Assembly (NCBI RefSeq): GCF_003050865.1
Contig: NZ_QAOK01000003.1
Location: forward strand, 121,168-185,167
Direction of reading: 5' to 3'
DNA length: 64,000 bases
Source of the DNA: Nitrosospira multiformis
GTDB taxonomy: Bacteria > Pseudomonadota > Gammaproteobacteria > Burkholderiales > Nitrosomonadaceae
Part shown: positions 57,152-64,000 of the stretch, in pieces
Numbering within the stretch: the stretch's first letter is position 1
How the letters are laid out: each line of letters opens with the position of its first letter
Position numbers and translations under genes: made by a program
Notes under the pieces: model-generated
Databases searched by the model: none
Seen by the model: only the letters and a program-made list of their open reading frames with translations
What the model was told of the DNA's origin: nothing

Positions 57152-59950
57152 ATGAACAAAATTATTCTTGGGCTGAAAACAGCGTCGGTGAAGGCGGCAG
57201 CGCTTGCGCTGCTTGCAGCCTCGCTGCTGGCTTCGCAGACAGCACTGGCGGCGGTCCATGACATTTCATTGACTGCCGAGATATTACCCAATGGCCAGTA
57301 CGGCTACAAAAGGGGAGATAAGGCCGTAATTCCCGGGCCCACGCTCTTCGTGAAACAAGGCGATACTGTCAATGTCACGGTTACCAACAACACTGATAAA
57401 CCCGCCGGTTTCAAAGTGCCCGGTCTTTCAACCGCCACCGCCGCACAGGCAGCGCCGAATGGCGGAACGCTGAGCTACACATTCACCGCCACCAGAACCG
57501 GGGCCTATCCATATTACGGAGAGGGGCAGCAACTTCTCGGGCTGTTTGGCGCTGTAGTTGTGGATAGCGCGGATGGCAAGGCGGAAAGCTTTGTGGATGG
57601 CGATGGCGCCGTCAGATCGATTCGTACCACGGATCTCTCCAGGCAATTCGTCCTGTTCATGGTGGGGTCGACTTTCTGGGCCACCGAGATATCCAAAACC
57701 GGGATGGAGACTCCCTTGTGGACCAATCCCACTCTTGGCGCTGTCGAGAACGAGATTGTCCGGTTCCACGTCCTGTCGATAGGGCCGGGCCATACTTTCC
57801 ACCTGCATGCGCACCGCTGGCTCGAGCAAGGAACAACCAGCGTGATCGACACGAGACTAATGGCAGATGTGGCTGACAGCCATACCTTCACCGTCAAGGC
57901 AGGTACCGGCGTCGGTGCCGGCGACTGGCAGTACCATTGCCATCTGTTCTCACATATGGAAGCCGGCATGCACGGCAGTTTCAAGGTTTACTCCACCAAG
58001 GGTCCGAACAAGGGAACAGGTAACAGTATTGCCGGCGCTTCTCCCTATGGGGCCATTTTCGGGAATACGAGCAACGATCCTGGCCTGGTTACTTTCGTAA
58101 TCTCCGACGAACCTGGCATGTGGTTCAGGAGCGCACGCAGCGAAACCATTTTCAGCGTTACCAGCAGCACCCGCTCTCTGGAAGTGATTCCTCCCGGCAG
58201 CAGCGTCAACTTCATCATGGCGGACACCAACACGGTACACACCATGACCAGCCTGCTATGGCCCAGTGCCGCGGGAAACCCGTCGAATGGACACCACTCC
58301 AATAACGGCAACGATAAAAGCAGGGGACGCGGCACTGCCCATACCGAACACGCATCCATGCCGTTTGACCAGACCCGGGCATACAAGGGCGGCGGCATCG
58401 TCAAACTGACAACCCCTGGTCTTTATGTGTTCACCTGCAAAGTGCATCCCTATATGTTTGGCGCGGTAATTGTCGATGACCCGGATACCGAGGGGCTTGA
58501 CCTGGGTGACACTATCAACCTGGCGACAGGCATCGTGAATCTTCCCACCAGCAGCGATCTGGCTACCCGATTGCTGAGAACCTTCTTTATCGCTACAGCA
58601 CCCAATAACTGGCAGAAATTTAATTCTCCCACGCCCTGGAAAATAACTTATCCCAGCGTTCCCGTCAGGATTACCGGTGGGGCTGTTGCCAACCTGTCGG
58701 AGGTCCTGACAGCCAGATACGGCAACGATGTGGCACTGACGCCCCAGTTTTCTCCCGCTGTACCCGGTGTGGGGGAGGTATGGGTCGACACCCAGTTTGA
58801 AAAAACTGCTGGCAAGACCAAGCCCGGCACCATCACCGTTGTGGATACGAGCAACTGGAAAGTATTGCGCAAGATCGCCCTGCCACAGATCAATATGAAC
58901 AATCCGCACAATATGTGGACGAACAGGGATCAGTCGGTCGTTTATCAAACCCAATGGTTTGACAACAAATTAACTCTGATCAATCAGAAAACGGGGGCGC
59001 TGATCAAAAATATCCGCGTAGGTGAAGCTCCGGCTCACGTGATGACCCGTCCCGATAACGACGACATCACGGTGACCAATAACGGTGAAGACGGAATTTC
59101 CCTCATCCCGGCAGGAACGACGGAAGTCAGCCAGATGCTGCCTACGCAAAAATCCGGACAGCAGGCAACCAATCCGCACGGGCACTGGATCAGCGCGGAT
59201 GGCACCCAGGTGGTCACGCCCAACATCTTTACCAGTGATGTAGGTTTCTATGACCTCAACAGCGGGGCCATTCTGGAAAGAACTCCCACCGGGGAAAACG
59301 CTCCGGGCGCTCATCCCATTGCCATTGCAATGATGCCCGATTCCAGTAAATACTATGCCGCCAACCTCCTGCATCACAGTGTGAGCGTGCTCGACGGGAG
59401 GGGGACATTGAAGAAAACGATCAATCTGATCGCGGACTATAACCCTATTGACGGAACCATACAGGATCGTGACGGAGACGGACAGGCTACCGTGGGCATA
59501 CTCCCTATCCAGTTGCCCGTCTCTCCTGATGGTCGCTCGGTAGTGGTCGCAAATATGGGTGAATCTATCATTGTCATCGACACGATGACTGACCGGGTCG
59601 TCAAAATGCTGCCCTGTGACGCGGGTTGCCACGGAGCGAATTTTGGTGCCAAGAAAGGCGGCGGATACTATGCCTATGTCACCAGCAAGTTCTCCAATGA
59701 GCTTATCGTGGTGGACACCGATCCCAACAATGATGGAAACCTGTCAGATGCAATGATAGCGGGACGGGTTTCCCTGGTGAGCGATTCCAGCGTTCCCGCT
59801 GATGACCAGATCAGCAGCCTGGCGGGTTATGGGGGCCAGGGAGTGCTTGCTATTCCAAATGTATACAATAGCTGGGTCAAGAACCTTCCCGGGGAATGGA
59901 AGGAACAGTTGACCGCAGCGCAACAGGACCCCTCTCTGCGCCAGGATTAA
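57152..59950 (+). CDS. Multicopper protein B: motifs 3-4 and type 1 site, extra cupredoxin, beta-propeller
   Basis: A 932-residue exported protein (signal about 1-34). Domain 1 lacks copper ligands (GFKVPGLS and YPYYGEGQQ replace motifs 1 and 2). Domain 2 has HTFHLHAH (His214, 217, 219) and HCHLFSHMEAGM (Cys263, His268, Met273), giving motifs 3, 4 and a type 1 site. A third cupredoxin (about 310-445) has His363 and CKVHPYM (Cys429, His432, Met435). Residues about 535-930 form a beta-propeller with His at blade starts (586, 629, 676, 678, 721, 827). It follows protein A with AAGGAAA as ribosome-binding site and is closed by a terminator. Confidence 0.9.
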   Translation: MNKIILGLKTASVKAAALALLAASLLASQTALAAVHDISLTAEILPNGQYGYKRGDKAVIPGPTLFVKQGDTVNVTVTNNTDKPAGFKVPGLSTATAAQAAPNGGTLSYTFTATRTGAYPYYGEGQQLLGLFGAVVVDSADGKAESFVDGDGAVRSIRTTDLSRQFVLFMVGSTFWATEISKTGMETPLWTNPTLGAVENEIVRFHVLSIGPGHTFHLHAHRWLEQGTTSVIDTRLMADVADSHTFTVKAGTGVGAGDWQYHCHLFSHMEAGMHGSFKVYSTKGPNKGTGNSIAGASPYGAIFGNTSNDPGLVTFVISDEPGMWFRSARSETIFSVTSSTRSLEVIPPGSSVNFIMADTNTVHTMTSLLWPSAAGNPSNGHHSNNGNDKSRGRGTAHTEHASMPFDQTRAYKGGGIVKLTTPGLYVFTCKVHPYMFGAVIVDDPDTEGLDLGDTINLATGIVNLPTSSDLATRLLRTFFIATAPNNWQKFNSPTPWKITYPSVPVRITGGAVANLSEVLTARYGNDVALTPQFSPAVPGVGEVWVDTQFEKTAGKTKPGTITVVDTSNWKVLRKIALPQINMNNPHNMWTNRDQSVVYQTQWFDNKLTLINQKTGALIKNIRVGEAPAHVMTRPDNDDITVTNNGEDGISLIPAGTTEVSQMLPTQKSGQQATNPHGHWISADGTQVVTPNIFTSDVGFYDLNSGAILERTPTGENAPGAHPIAIAMMPDSSKYYAANLLHHSVSVLDGRGTLKKTINLIADYNPIDGTIQDRDGDGQATVGILPIQLPVSPDGRSVVVANMGESIIVIDTMTDRVVKMLPCDAGCHGANFGAKKGGGYYAYVTSKFSNELIVVDTDPNNDGNLSDAMIAGRVSLVSDSSVPADDQISSLAGYGGQGVLAIPNVYNSWVKNLPGEWKEQLTAAQQDPSLRQD

Positions 59951-59981
59951 CAATCCTGCCAAAGCTATAAAGCTATTAAAT

Positions 59982-60010
59982 CGGCCATCCATTGTGATGG
60001 CCGTTTTTTT
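59982..60010 (+). terminator. Rho-independent terminator of the multicopper operon
   Basis: CGGCCATC and GATGGCCG form an eight-base stem with a six-base loop, followed by seven T. Confidence 0.95.
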
Positions 60011-60014
60011 GCCC

Positions 60015-60280
60015 GAGGGGACTGGCCTACGCGCAACCTGACGGAACTGCTGTTGCCGACAGAGGGAGTGGGGGAAATAAGGCTGTTGAGCTACGCCCTG
60101 AGGCAGATTACCCGAAGCGAAAGAAATATCCTGCAGGTCGCACTACCTTATATTCCCTATGTGCATGCCTGGAAGCATCTGGAAATCGATAGCCGCCATA
60201 TCGTGAGGTTTAGGGTTTGCAAGCCTGCCGAACGATTATGGACGCTTGAACAGGGCATCAGGAGTGCCAAGACAACGTAG
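60015..60280 (+). pseudogene. Relic of imuA (SulA-like, translesion synthesis)
   Basis: The plus-strand frame reads GDWPTRNLTELLLPTEGVGE, IRLLSYALRQITRSERNILQ, VALPYIPYVHAWKHLEIDSR and LWTLEQGIRSAK then stops. This matches the middle of ImuA proteins. The N-terminal third and the C-terminus are missing, and no start with a ribosome-binding site is seen. ImuA works with ImuB and DnaE2 in SOS mutagenesis. Confidence 0.75.
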
Positions 60281-60651
60281 CGCGAAAGGGATCTCCCACA
60301 TTACTGAAGCAAGAAAAATCGCATTTTTTGAAAACCCCGACGACCTGGTAAACCGCGCCTCCTTGAATACCGCTGAAATTCGTGCGCTTGCCAGTGCAGA
60401 TGCCTTGCGAACCCCTTGTCGGTCATCGGCGCCAGACATTGTGGACAGTTACATCTCATATCACACAGCGGGACCTGATGCGGGATGCTCCGGCGAAGGA
60501 AACATTGCCAGTCATTCCGACCGCACCAGAGGGAGAGGAAATCATCGCCGATTACGCCAGCATCAGGCTTACCTTGCGTAGACACCCCCTTGCACTGCTG
60601 CTCGGCAAGCAGGGATTTTCATTAGGCCTCACTCAAGCCTCAATCTTGTGA
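60246..60651 (+). pseudogene. Relic of dnaE2/imuC C-terminal region, frameshifted
   Basis: One frame gives SAKGISHITEARKIAFFENP, DDLVNRASLNTAEIRALASA and DALRT. The next frame continues with PLVGHRRQTLW and APEGEEIIADYASIRLTLRR then HPLALLL before a stop. These are consecutive conserved segments of the error-prone polymerase DnaE2. The shift occurs at about 60410-60420 in ACCCCTT. Only about 130 codons of a roughly 1,000-codon gene remain. Confidence 0.75.
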
Positions 60652-60773
60652 GACTTTGCTGGGATCACCAGGGACTGAATATTTGCAAAAACATTTTTCA
60701 TCAGGATTTGCTATAAATCATATGCTGCATTGCAAGTTGGAATATCTGGTTCTAATTACCCGGAGAAAAGTCC

Positions 60774-61214
60774 ATGAATATTTTCAGACATCATCCCTTG
60801 TTATTGAGTTGCGGCATTGGGTTCGCCGTATTTTCGGGCGCCCTTGCAGCTCAGGGTTTCGATCAGTTGAAAGACCTCACGGGAAGCAGCCTCGGCGGCG
60901 CAGCCTCATCATTGGGACTGTCATCCATAACGTCCGGTAGCACGGGCAATGCCGCCGGAATCATTGAGTACTGTATGAAAAACAATTATCTGAGTGGCGA
61001 TAACGCTTCTTCGGTCAGGGATCAGTTGATGGGAAAGATTAGCGGCGGCGGAGATCAATCAGCCCAAAATAATCCCGACTATATCAATGGCGCGCAGGGT
61101 ATCGTGAGCGGCAGTGCTGGCCAGAACGTGGATTTGAGCATGGCGGGCATGAAGGCTTCCGCAGTGAAAAAGGCGTGTGAGACGATACTTGAACAGGGCA
61201 AGTCCATGCTTTGA
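60774..61214 (+). CDS. DUF2501 family exported protein (YjjA-like)
   Basis: A 146-residue protein with a signal peptide (about 1-26, ending GALAAQ) and the DUF2501 pattern: Ser/Gly-rich start SSLGGAASSLGLSSITSGST, then AAGIIEYCMKNNYLSGDNAS with the first of two cysteines and VKKACETILEQGKSML. GGAG precedes the ATG. Family function is unknown. A long perfect hairpin follows the gene. Confidence 0.88.
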   Translation: MNIFRHHPLLLSCGIGFAVFSGALAAQGFDQLKDLTGSSLGGAASSLGLSSITSGSTGNAAGIIEYCMKNNYLSGDNASSVRDQLMGKISGGGDQSAQNNPDYINGAQGIVSGSAGQNVDLSMAGMKASAVKKACETILEQGKSML

Positions 61215-61280
61215 AGAATCTGTCCAGATTGCTTCAATCTCCCATAAAGGCTTTCGCCGCTTCACTCTCTAGTGTGTCCA

Positions 61281-61319
61281 GCAGCGCCTGCCGGGGAAGT
61301 TACCGCCAGCAGGCGCTGC
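61281..61319 (+). repeat. Perfect 11-base inverted repeat after the DUF2501 gene
   Basis: GCAGCGCCTGC (61281-61291) and GCAGGCGCTGC (61309-61319) pair around a 17-base loop. No T-run follows. It may act as a transcript end or be part of a degraded mobile element next to it. Confidence 0.6.
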
Positions 61320-61327
61320 AAGGGCGT

Positions 61328-61425
61328 GGAAAACGCCAAGTGATCGCAGCAAAATCGGTATCGCTCATTCCATGCTTGCGGCACAGTTCGGGTACCTGAA
61401 CGCCGCTCTCCCTGAGAGATTTCCC
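61328..61425 (-). pseudogene. Relic of IS3-family (IS407-like) transposase OrfA
   Basis: The minus strand reads LRESGVQVPELCRKHGMSDT then DFAAITWR, the helix-turn-helix region of OrfA proteins of the IS407 type. Neither end of the gene nor inverted repeats are present, only about 30 codons. Confidence 0.6.
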
Positions 61426-61712
61426 AATATAATTAGACAGTGCTGATGCACGTGCCAACAAAATTCGTACTACCTCTCCTCTCGGTTCTCCTGTTTTCGC
61501 AAGACGGTTCTAGCTCGTATCCGACTTATGACATAAAATCATTTGCAAACCAGCTTGTAAGAAATTTCGGGAAAAATATAGTCCGATGGAAAGTACCCCA
61601 GGAGTGCACGAAGGCAACGTCAATGAGTTGCTATTGATTCAGCGCTCTGCACTGCTACCACTATCTCATTCGCATCGATCAGAGGCGACCCATTTTTATT
61701 TGAGGAATGACA
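61426..61712 (+). other. Intergenic stretch before the YeiH locus
   Basis: A 65-codon plus-strand frame (61440-61637) begins with a hydrophobic stretch but has no visible ribosome-binding site or family. No other feature is supported. Confidence 0.3.
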
Positions 61713-61904
61713 ATGGATCATATAAAGAATGAAGAGCAGTCTCTTGAAAATGCCGGTTCGCTTTTATCCAGCGAATCCATTCTCGGCGAACCTGAACCCT
61801 GGGAAAGCTGGGAAACCCAACTGTGCTTATGGAGCATAGGCATTGGCATCGCCGGGCTTGTCATCCTGGGTGTGCTGGTCGACTTGTTCCTGCTCCCCAA
61901 ATAA
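61713..61904 (+). CDS. Small single-span membrane protein
   Basis: A 63-residue protein with an acidic N-terminus (MDHIKNEEQSLENAGSLL) and one C-terminal TM helix (LWSIGIGIAGLVILGVLVDL) ending LPK. GAGGA lies six bases before the ATG at 61713. It is followed after five bases by a DUF5395-like gene and then the YeiH-like transporter, suggesting a three-gene unit in which it could be an accessory subunit. Confidence 0.6.
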   Translation: MDHIKNEEQSLENAGSLLSSESILGEPEPWESWETQLCLWSIGIGIAGLVILGVLVDLFLLPK

Positions 61905-61909
61905 GACGG

Positions 61910-62188
61910 ATGCAAGCCGATCTCGAGGTTCGGTTGACGCACGACGGGAGCAGGTGGATCGCACATCACCCCGCCTTCGAAGCACGCGGAAACACGCTGC
62001 TCGAGCTGGACCAGGATGTGACGAGATGCCTGCTGGATCGGCAATTATTCCAGCAGAATAATCAGGTCATGGTCTTCATGGCTTTTGACTACACCTGCAT
62101 TCCAACCTGGATACGGCAATATGCCTACCACTATTTCAATCGCTACATCCGGTTGGATCTGAAATCACCCACGCAAGAAGCGCAATAG
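61910..62188 (+). CDS. DUF5395-like small cytoplasmic protein
   Basis: A 92-residue protein, MQADLEVRLTHDGSRWIAHH at the start, with the pattern GNTLLELDQDVTRCLLDRQL and an aromatic C-terminus (WIRQYAYHYFNRYI). This resembles DUF5395 proteins, but I am only moderately sure. It sits between the small membrane protein (five bases away) and the YeiH-like transporter (32 bases). Confidence 0.55.
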   Translation: MQADLEVRLTHDGSRWIAHHPAFEARGNTLLELDQDVTRCLLDRQLFQQNNQVMVFMAFDYTCIPTWIRQYAYHYFNRYIRLDLKSPTQEAQ

Positions 62189-62220
62189 CAATAACAAGGG
62201 AAACAAGGGCAAACAAGGGG

Positions 62221-63681
62221 ATGAGCGAAATGAACAGAAAATGGTATTCCGGGATGGCAAGCACGGAAGACTGGTGGGCCGTGTGGCTGGGGCTGATCAT
62301 GTTTCTTGCAAGCGTGAGTTCCCTCTGGGGATGGGATCTCACCGGCTGGATGGCGAAAACCAGCACCTGGGTTTGGGGAAAATTCTCGATTGAAACGGCA
62401 TTGAAACCCAGCGGCAAGGTGGCGCTGCATCCCGCCATGTCGCTGCTGGTCACCTATCTGGTATTCACCACGCTGACCTGCATTGCCGCATGGGCAATGA
62501 AGCTCAATGTAAAGCGATTCTTCGCCGCATGGACCATGCTTTTCGCGCTGACCTGGGTTGTCTGGATCATCGGGCAGGAAGCCCATTTCAAGGTGCCGGT
62601 TCATGAGTTCACCAAGCATGACCTGTCCTGGGGATTGTCCCTTGGCGGCGGCTTCTCCTACCTGCTCGCCCTCGTGATCGGGCTGATTATCGGAAATTTC
62701 TTCAAGGGAACAGCCGCTTTCCTGAGCGAAGCCGCGAAACCGGAATGGTTCATCAAGACCGCCATCGTGTTTCTCGGCATCAAGATCGGCGTCATGTCCA
62801 TGGAGGCGGCGGGCTTTGTCCAGGAACTGGTCCTGACGGGCATTGCCGCCACCTTCGTGGCTTACATGCTGTTCTGGCCAATCGTCTATACGCTCGCCCG
62901 CAAAGGGTTCAAGCTGTCGCGCGAGGCTTCTGCCGTACTCTCTTCCGGCATTTCCATTTGCGGCGTCTCGGCCGCGATCGCCACTGCCGGCGCGATCCGC
63001 GCCCGCCCCGTCATTCCCGTCGTTGTCTCGATACTGGTGGTGATCTTTGCCATGTTCGAGCTCATCATCCTGCCAGGGTTTTACGCCGCCGTAGCCCCCA
63101 GCCAGCCCATCGTCAACGGGTCCGCCTTGGGGCTCACGGTCAAAACCGATGGCGCCGATGCAGCCGCCGGAGCAATCCTGGATGAACTGATGCGGGCAAA
63201 TGCCCAGGCCAATGGCGTAGTATGGAAAGAAGGCTGGATCCTGATGGCATCGCTCACCACCAAAATCTGGATCGATGTGTTCATCGGCGTCTGGGCGTTT
63301 CTGCTGGCGCTGGTATGGGTATACAAGGTGGAGCGCAAGCCGGGGCAATCCAGAATCGGGCTCTCAGAAATCTGGCATCGTTTTCCCAAATTCGTTCTGG
63401 GCTACCTGATCGTGTGGTTTTCCTATATTGCGCTAGCCTCAAGCGGACCGGAAATTGCCAAAACCTTGCATACGGCTGCCACGCCGGTAGAGGGCTCCAT
63501 GCGCACCATGATGTTCATGCTGACCTTCCTCAGCATCGGCACCATTACCGATTTCAGCAAGCTCAAGGGAATGGGCAGGCTGGCGCTGCTTTATGCGATT
63601 GCCCTGTTCGGCATCATCGCTCCGATTGCTTATGGGGTGGCGTGGATATTCCATCGGGGAATGATGCCGCCAGTTCTTTAA
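62221..63681 (+). CDS. YeiH/UPF0324-family putative sulfate exporter
   Basis: A 486-residue polytopic membrane protein. YeiH-family hallmarks are FIKTAIVFLGIKIGVMSMEA, SAVLSSGISICGVSAAIATA and MLTFLSIGTITDFSKLKGMG. It is longer than the usual 340 residues because of an N-terminal extension of about 140 residues (two or three additional TM segments, WAVWLGLIMFLASVSSLWGW onward) and a soluble loop near 320-360. Substrate assignment (sulfate or sulfonate) is by family only. Confidence 0.88.
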   Translation: MSEMNRKWYSGMASTEDWWAVWLGLIMFLASVSSLWGWDLTGWMAKTSTWVWGKFSIETALKPSGKVALHPAMSLLVTYLVFTTLTCIAAWAMKLNVKRFFAAWTMLFALTWVVWIIGQEAHFKVPVHEFTKHDLSWGLSLGGGFSYLLALVIGLIIGNFFKGTAAFLSEAAKPEWFIKTAIVFLGIKIGVMSMEAAGFVQELVLTGIAATFVAYMLFWPIVYTLARKGFKLSREASAVLSSGISICGVSAAIATAGAIRARPVIPVVVSILVVIFAMFELIILPGFYAAVAPSQPIVNGSALGLTVKTDGADAAAGAILDELMRANAQANGVVWKEGWILMASLTTKIWIDVFIGVWAFLLALVWVYKVERKPGQSRIGLSEIWHRFPKFVLGYLIVWFSYIALASSGPEIAKTLHTAATPVEGSMRTMMFMLTFLSIGTITDFSKLKGMGRLALLYAIALFGIIAPIAYGVAWIFHRGMMPPVL

Positions 63682-63843
63682 TGGCACTAGAAATGGCTTC
63701 TGAGGAATTTTTACGCCGATAACATGACTGCTGATTGATACTCTAGTCTCGTTATCAATGATAGTTATGATGTTGCATTTATTTTAATCTCCTCGAAAGA
63801 TTCTTTCAGTACCTCCAATAGCTAGCCTTAGCTGGGGATCAGG

Positions 63844-64000
63844 TGGACGGGTTTTCCCCCGGTTTCACGGACACATCTAAAAAGGCTGATAATGAGTCAG
63901 GAGGTGTGTCATGGCAAGGCGAAGGAAATACGCAGCGGAGTTCAAGCAGGAAGCGGTACAGTTGGTTCGATCTTCAAATGTTCCGGCAAGCCAGGTTGCG
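63844..64000 (+). mobile_element. Left end of an IS3-family element, cut by the window edge
   Basis: The probable left inverted repeat starts TGGACGGGTTTTCCCCCGG at 63844, and the orfA gene begins 66 bases later. The rest lies outside the window. No target duplication can be checked. Confidence 0.65.
63910..64000 (+). CDS. IS3-family transposase OrfA, 3' end outside the window
   Basis: The first 30 codons read MARRRKYAAEFKQEAVQLVR then SSNVPASQVA, the helix-turn-helix start of IS3-family OrfA proteins. AGGAGG precedes the ATG. OrfB would follow by -1 frameshifting in intact elements. Confidence 0.85.

Noticed and set aside
61440..61637. 65-codon plus-strand frame with hydrophobic start
   Set aside because: No ribosome-binding site, no family, and it lies next to an IS relic.
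62143..63348. 401-codon frame on the minus strand
   Set aside because: Antisense to the YeiH-like gene; its composition (Asp/Gly/His-rich) is a shadow of membrane-helix codons.
1..64000. CRISPR arrays
   Set aside because: No series of regularly spaced direct repeats was seen; the only tandem repeat (38213-38247) has no spacers.

Overview
The window looks like the chromosome of a Gram-negative betaproteobacterium, most likely a Nitrosospira-like ammonia oxidiser. This is inferred from gene content: a full hopanoid set, PEP-CTERM proteins with an EpsA-type regulator, a betaproteobacterial porin, a serine-glyoxylate aminotransferase that fits an autotroph's photorespiration, and large multicopper proteins. 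No ammonia-oxidation gene or rRNA is present to prove it. No tRNA, rRNA or CRISPR array was found.

Layout. 1-12.5 kb is housekeeping: the 3' part of a BepA-like protease, serine-glyoxylate aminotransferase, the methyl cycle (metF, ahcY, metK, with a clear SAH riboswitch before ahcY), dapF-DUF484-xerC, hslV-hslU and a BaiN-type flavoprotein. 12.5-15.3 kb holds a methyltransferase and a three-gene MNIO (DUF692)/DUF2063 operon whose precursor is an exported EF-hand-like peptide with one EGNCG motif. 15.7-19 kb has dksA, pnp and rpsO. 19-28 kb is a hopanoid synthesis and lipid-transport block (hpnG, shc, mlaA, hpnN, hpnM, hpnH). 28.4-32.5 kb carries a porin and trpG-trpD-trpC.

32.7-44 kb is accessory: a 5'-truncated GDPD gene, a Tat-exported PhoX-like protein, a PEP-CTERM protein behind a strong sigma-54-type promoter, a DUF5132 pair, two decayed copies of a filamentous-haemagglutinin 3' end, a chimeric broken ORF, a second PEP-CTERM protein and the EpsA-like regulator. 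44.3-54.4 kb is one tightly overlapping operon for a type II secretion/type IV pilus hybrid (GspG, F, E, PilM, N, O, P-like, a secretin with cohesin-like tail, and three more pseudopilins).

54.8-64 kb has a NarL-type regulator and a two-gene multicopper operon. In that operon the copper ligands are divided reciprocally: the first protein keeps trinuclear motifs 1 and 2, the second keeps motifs 3 and 4 plus the type 1 site. This is the strongest candidate for an undescribed system here. It is followed by relics of an imuA/dnaE2 mutagenesis cassette, a DUF2501 protein, an IS3 relic, a small membrane protein with a DUF5395-like partner and a YeiH-family transporter, and the left end of an IS3-family element cut by the window edge.
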